In this document: positions 61,794-64,000 of the stretch, piece by piece
Numbering within the stretch: position 1 is the first letter of the stretch
How the letters are laid out: every line of letters begins with the position of its first letter
DNA from: an uncultured Eubacteriales bacterium
Lineage (GTDB): Bacteria; Bacillota; Clostridia; Peptostreptococcales; Anaerovoracaceae
Direction: 5' to 3'
Length of the DNA stretch: 64,000 nt
Assembly (NCBI GenBank): GCA_902801255.1
Contig: CADCHO010000001.1
Span: 1 to 64,000, forward strand
Program-made: the position numbers and the translations under genes
The notes under the pieces: generated by a model
What the model was told of the DNA's origin: nothing
What the model saw: only the letters and a program-made list of their open reading frames with translations
Database searches by the model: none

Positions 61794-61874
61794 GTAGATA
61801 ATGTATATAAAAAAACGATACTGTTTACCCTCTGATGAATAATTGTTGCAATTAACATTTTTTCACAAACAAAA

Positions 61875-61900
61875 ATGGGCACTCTCACAAAAATGCCCAT
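61875..61900 (-). terminator. Terminator after the Uma2-family gene
   Basis: ATGGGCA (61875-61881) pairs with TGCCCAT (61894-61900); the minus strand continues TTTTTGTTTGTG. Confidence 0.75.
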
Positions 61901-61936
61901 AGAATAAGCAATGCTTAAAAGCTTGTTAAATAACAT

Positions 61937-62050
61937 TCATTTTTGTATTTTTAGGCCTTCAGGAAGGTGCCCCTTGCGTGCTCCTCTGCTGAGAGTTGTT
62001 GCCGCGTTCATGAACAATATCATCTGTTCTTTTAACGTCTGAGGATCCAT
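61937..62050 (-). CDS. Possible 37-residue ORF overlapping the end of the Uma2 gene
   Basis: ATG 62050 opens a frame overlapping the last 19 bp of the Uma2 gene in another phase and ends at 61937. The peptide ('LKEQMILFMNAATTLSRGAR', then 'GHLPEGLKI') has a coding-like amphipathic composition, but no ribosome site stands close to the ATG. It could be a small coupled gene or the original C-terminus of the upstream protein after a frameshift. No homolog is recognised. Confidence 0.3.
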   Translation of the reverse strand: MDPQTLKEQMILFMNAATTLSRGARKGHLPEGLKIQK

Positions 62051-62889
62051 CCCCGGGAACGCTCTATCCTCTCCGCGGCGTCCAGACGATGTTGCACCAC
62101 TTTAAAGTCTATAACAAGGTCGCCTCCGGATATGGCGACAGGTATCTCATCATCGAAAGTATATGTATGAGCAAAATCGTTATTTATAAAGTCATAAACC
62201 AGGACGGTCTTCTTTTCGGGATCGACTATCCAGTACTCCTTCACACCCGCACGCATATATCTGTTGAGCTTGATGAGCATATCTACACGTCTGCTTGAAG
62301 GCGACATTACTTCCATAATGAAATCCGGAGCATGCTGGTCAGATTCAGGCTCTTCATTTTCTCTTTCGCACACTACAAGAAGATCCGGCTGAAGCCTATC
62401 TTTTTTTCTGTTATCAAATTCAACATCGAGCGGTGCAATATATGGCATGCAATGATGGCCATGCTCAGCAGCATAATTACTCATAATAGTATGGACAGTA
62501 CCCGCAATTATCTGATGTATTGATGTCGGTGATGCCAGATCATAAATGACACCGTCTATAAGTTCCACACGTATCTCATCCGGAATCTTATCCAGATCAT
62601 CAGTCGTATACTCTCCTTGCCGCCTGACAGGGATCTTATATCTTGGATGTATAGGCAGCCCCTCTTCAGATATCTCATATTTGCCTCCGAAGGCATCCAT
62701 CATATCTGTCGTTTCAAGAGCTCCGGTTCCGTACAGATCATAAGCCGGACCAGACTCTCTGACCTGTACCACTTCGTGTCCCAGAATATCTGTATATATC
62801 TCATACCTGCTTTTATCAGCGCGTTTAAGAGCTACCTCGAGAGCCTCCATTGTCTTAAAGTGCGGTCTTCTGGTAGTTCCGGAAAACAC
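62032..62889 (-). CDS. Uma2-family (DUF820) putative restriction-endonuclease-fold protein
   Basis: 285 residues from GTG 62889, the first start after an in-frame stop. The C-terminal about 180 residues are Uma2: 'VELIDGVIYDLASPTSIHQ', 'RLQPDLLVV' (PD), 'DFIMEVMSPSSRRVDMLIKLNRYMRAGVKEYWIVDP' (ExxS...K), the PD-(D/E)XK-like core. The first about 100 residues ('KTMEALEVALKRADKSRYEIY') are not part of the domain and are unknown. Uma2 genes occur in many copies in cyanobacteria and scattered in Firmicutes; the nuclease role is predicted only. Weak start context, so the gene may be 5'-truncated. Confidence 0.75.
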   Translation of the reverse strand: MFSGTTRRPHFKTMEALEVALKRADKSRYEIYTDILGHEVVQVRESGPAYDLYGTGALETTDMMDAFGGKYEISEEGLPIHPRYKIPVRRQGEYTTDDLDKIPDEIRVELIDGVIYDLASPTSIHQIIAGTVHTIMSNYAAEHGHHCMPYIAPLDVEFDNRKKDRLQPDLLVVCERENEEPESDQHAPDFIMEVMSPSSRRVDMLIKLNRYMRAGVKEYWIVDPEKKTVLVYDFINNDFAHTYTFDDEIPVAISGGDLVIDFKVVQHRLDAAERIERSRGWILRR

Positions 62890-62923
62890 TTTCTGTATCG
62901 TTGCCAGTTGAGGCTTTTAAGCA

Positions 62924-62945
62924 CCAAAAAAGCGCAGCTTTGCGC
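62924..62945 (-). terminator. Terminator after the second methyltransferase-like gene
   Basis: On the minus strand GCGCA-AAGC-TGCGC is followed by TTTTTTGG. Confidence 0.8.
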
Positions 62946-62965
62946 CACGCTCTCGCCGTTATTTG

Positions 62966-64000
62966 CTATTTCTTTTCTCCGAGCCGTGTCGGGCCGTACT
63001 CTCTGACTGCGTCCATGAATGCGTAAATGTTCTCAATCGGCGCATCAACCGGTATGTCGCAGCCCGTACTCACTATATATCCGTTAGGAGAATCCGCACA
63101 GTCAGCAATGTTGCGCGTCACCTCTTCACGGACTTCATCAGGGGTCCCGAGCATCATGGTATTTATTGGATCCACGTTTCCGATGATCGGCACCTTTCCT
63201 CCGGCGAGTTCTTTTGCTCTGAGCAGAGGCACCTTCACATCAACACTTAGCATATCACATCCTGACTCCAGCATTGCTTCTGTGATCTTGTTGGTGTTGC
63301 CGCAGATGTGGTAGCCCATAGCGACACCGTGCTTCTGTATCGCAGGTGCAAGTTCCTTTGTATACGGCAGGACCAGTTCCCTATACATCTTTTCACTGAT
63401 GATGTCTCCTGAAGCGACCGGATCGCAGATGAAAATATCCACTCCGCACTTTGCGAATTCCTCGCTGACAGCGATCAGGGCATCAGTAGAAAAACGCAGC
63501 AGCTTATGAACGAGATCAGGTTGTTTTCTTGTTGCTTTAAGGAGCAGCGGTATCGGATAAATGCTTGCCGCGGCTGTCATCGGACCTGTCAGACTCGCAC
63601 TTGTTCCTACTACATCTCCCATCTGTTCGACCAGCATTTCGCATGCCGTGCAGCATAGCTCGATCCACGGGTCATTCTTTCTCAGCACACATGCAGGATC
63701 CAGATTGTCCACATCTTTAAGGTCTTTCAGCACATGCTCAACTATATGCGACGCTGATTTCTCATTGTCCGCAAGCACTGTTCCGCACGCCTGTCCTATC
63801 CCGTGCAGTCCATACTCGATAGACAGCCCGTCAAGTCCAAGCATCTCATACGCGGCTTTCTGAACCTGCACCTGGTTTTCAGCCGACAGCCTTTTGAATC
63901 CGTAATTCTTACCCATGAGTCTTGGACCTACTGAGTCAATCATCGGCATGGCCGGCAGTCTGTCGACTTCTTTACCTTCAAAATAAGCTCCCAGACGTTC
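62966..64000 (-). CDS. Uroporphyrinogen-decarboxylase-family methyltransferase homolog (5' end outside window)
   Basis: The frame is open to the last base, and residues before the internal Met at 63949 ('ERLGAYFEGKEVDRLPA') match the family's usual start region, so the true start lies beyond 64000. Visible are 345 codons including the stop. Zinc ligands: 'MGYHICGNTNK' and 'VSTGCDIPVDAP'. The sequence also has 'TGPMTAAASIYPIPLLL' and 'GNVDPINTMMLGTPDEV', as in MtaA/MtbA-type methyltransferases. It is a diverged paralog of the protein at 59154-60260, and the two probably act on different methyl donors or corrinoid partners. Confidence 0.83.
   Translation of the reverse strand, partial: ERLGAYFEGKEVDRLPAMPMIDSVGPRLMGKNYGFKRLSAENQVQVQKAAYEMLGLDGLSIEYGLHGIGQACGTVLADNEKSASHIVEHVLKDLKDVDNLDPACVLRKNDPWIELCCTACEMLVEQMGDVVGTSASLTGPMTAAASIYPIPLLLKATRKQPDLVHKLLRFSTDALIAVSEEFAKCGVDIFICDPVASGDIISEKMYRELVLPYTKELAPAIQKHGVAMGYHICGNTNKITEAMLESGCDMLSVDVKVPLLRAKELAGGKVPIIGNVDPINTMMLGTPDEVREEVTRNIADCADSPNGYIVSTGCDIPVDAPIENIYAFMDAVREYGPTRLGEKK

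Noticed and set aside
1..64000. CRISPR array or restriction-modification/defence island
   Set aside because: No regularly spaced repeats, cas, methyltransferase-plus-nuclease or toxin-antitoxin pair was seen; the Uma2 protein alone is not enough to claim a defence system.

Overview
The window reads as chromosome from an anaerobic, low-to-middle GC Gram-positive bacterium of the class Clostridia. The evidence is a group B-type [FeFe] hydrogenase, transketolase split into two genes, a phosphotransbutyrylase, a double-cubane 2-hydroxyacyl-CoA-dehydratase-like reductase, MtaA/uroporphyrinogen-decarboxylase-like methyltransferase homologs, AGGAGG-type ribosome sites and frequent GTG/TTG starts. 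An assignment to the Anaerovoracaceae or a neighbouring family is only a guess. Most genes lie on the minus strand.

Layout. 1-10 kb: end of an Old-Yellow-Enzyme-type flavoenzyme gene, a large MscS-type channel with extracytoplasmic sensor regions, a BvgS/EvgS-like hybrid histidine kinase, and a large iron-sulfur/GltD-like flavoprotein. 10.3-12.2 kb: a small decayed integrative-element island bounded by two 23-bp copies of a tRNA-Ala 3' end. It holds an XRE regulator with its DUF2975 membrane partner, a phage DUF1492-type gene broken by a 105-bp insertion flanked by TATGAC, and possible integrase arm repeats; then tRNA-Ala and tRNA-Leu. 12.2-20.5 kb: DUF1292 protein, a 211-bp inverted-repeat element, uvrC, a DacA-like protein that has lost all three penicillin-binding motifs, serC, pckA and divergent serA. 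20.5-28 kb: two GH2 glycosidases, phosphotransbutyrylase, nitroreductase and a transaldolase-like aldolase. 28-33.6 kb: split transketolase, [FeFe] hydrogenase, a two-gene ThrE-type exporter, an Rrf2 regulator and tRNA-Ser.

33.6-43.5 kb is a tightly packed ten-gene unit read leftward: ftsE-ftsX-M23 peptidase-recJ-ctpA-phosphopantetheinyl transferase-recX-tcdA-phosphoesterase-dacA, joining septal wall hydrolysis, repair and wall trimming. 43.6-46.5 kb holds malic enzyme divergent from a two-subunit tartrate dehydratase/class I fumarase. 46.5-57.7 kb is a ten-gene leftward unit: amino-acid ABC transporter (binding protein, permease, ATPase), an AbgB-like M20 amidohydrolase and argC-argJ-argB-argD-argG-argH. 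An ARG-box-like sequence overlaps the promoter in front of the binding protein, so import, deacylation and synthesis may be controlled together by arginine. 57.8-64 kb has a double-cubane reductase-like protein, two methyltransferase homologs with intact zinc ligands, an NhaC-type antiporter and an Uma2-family protein. The last methyltransferase gene runs off the window.

The points most worth a second look are the catalytically empty DacA homolog, the tRNA-Ala-bounded island with its interrupted phage gene, the ABC ATPase with a roughly 60-residue insertion, the arginine/transporter superoperon, and the methyltransferase/double-cubane/NhaC neighbourhood. No CRISPR array, rRNA or complete prophage was seen.
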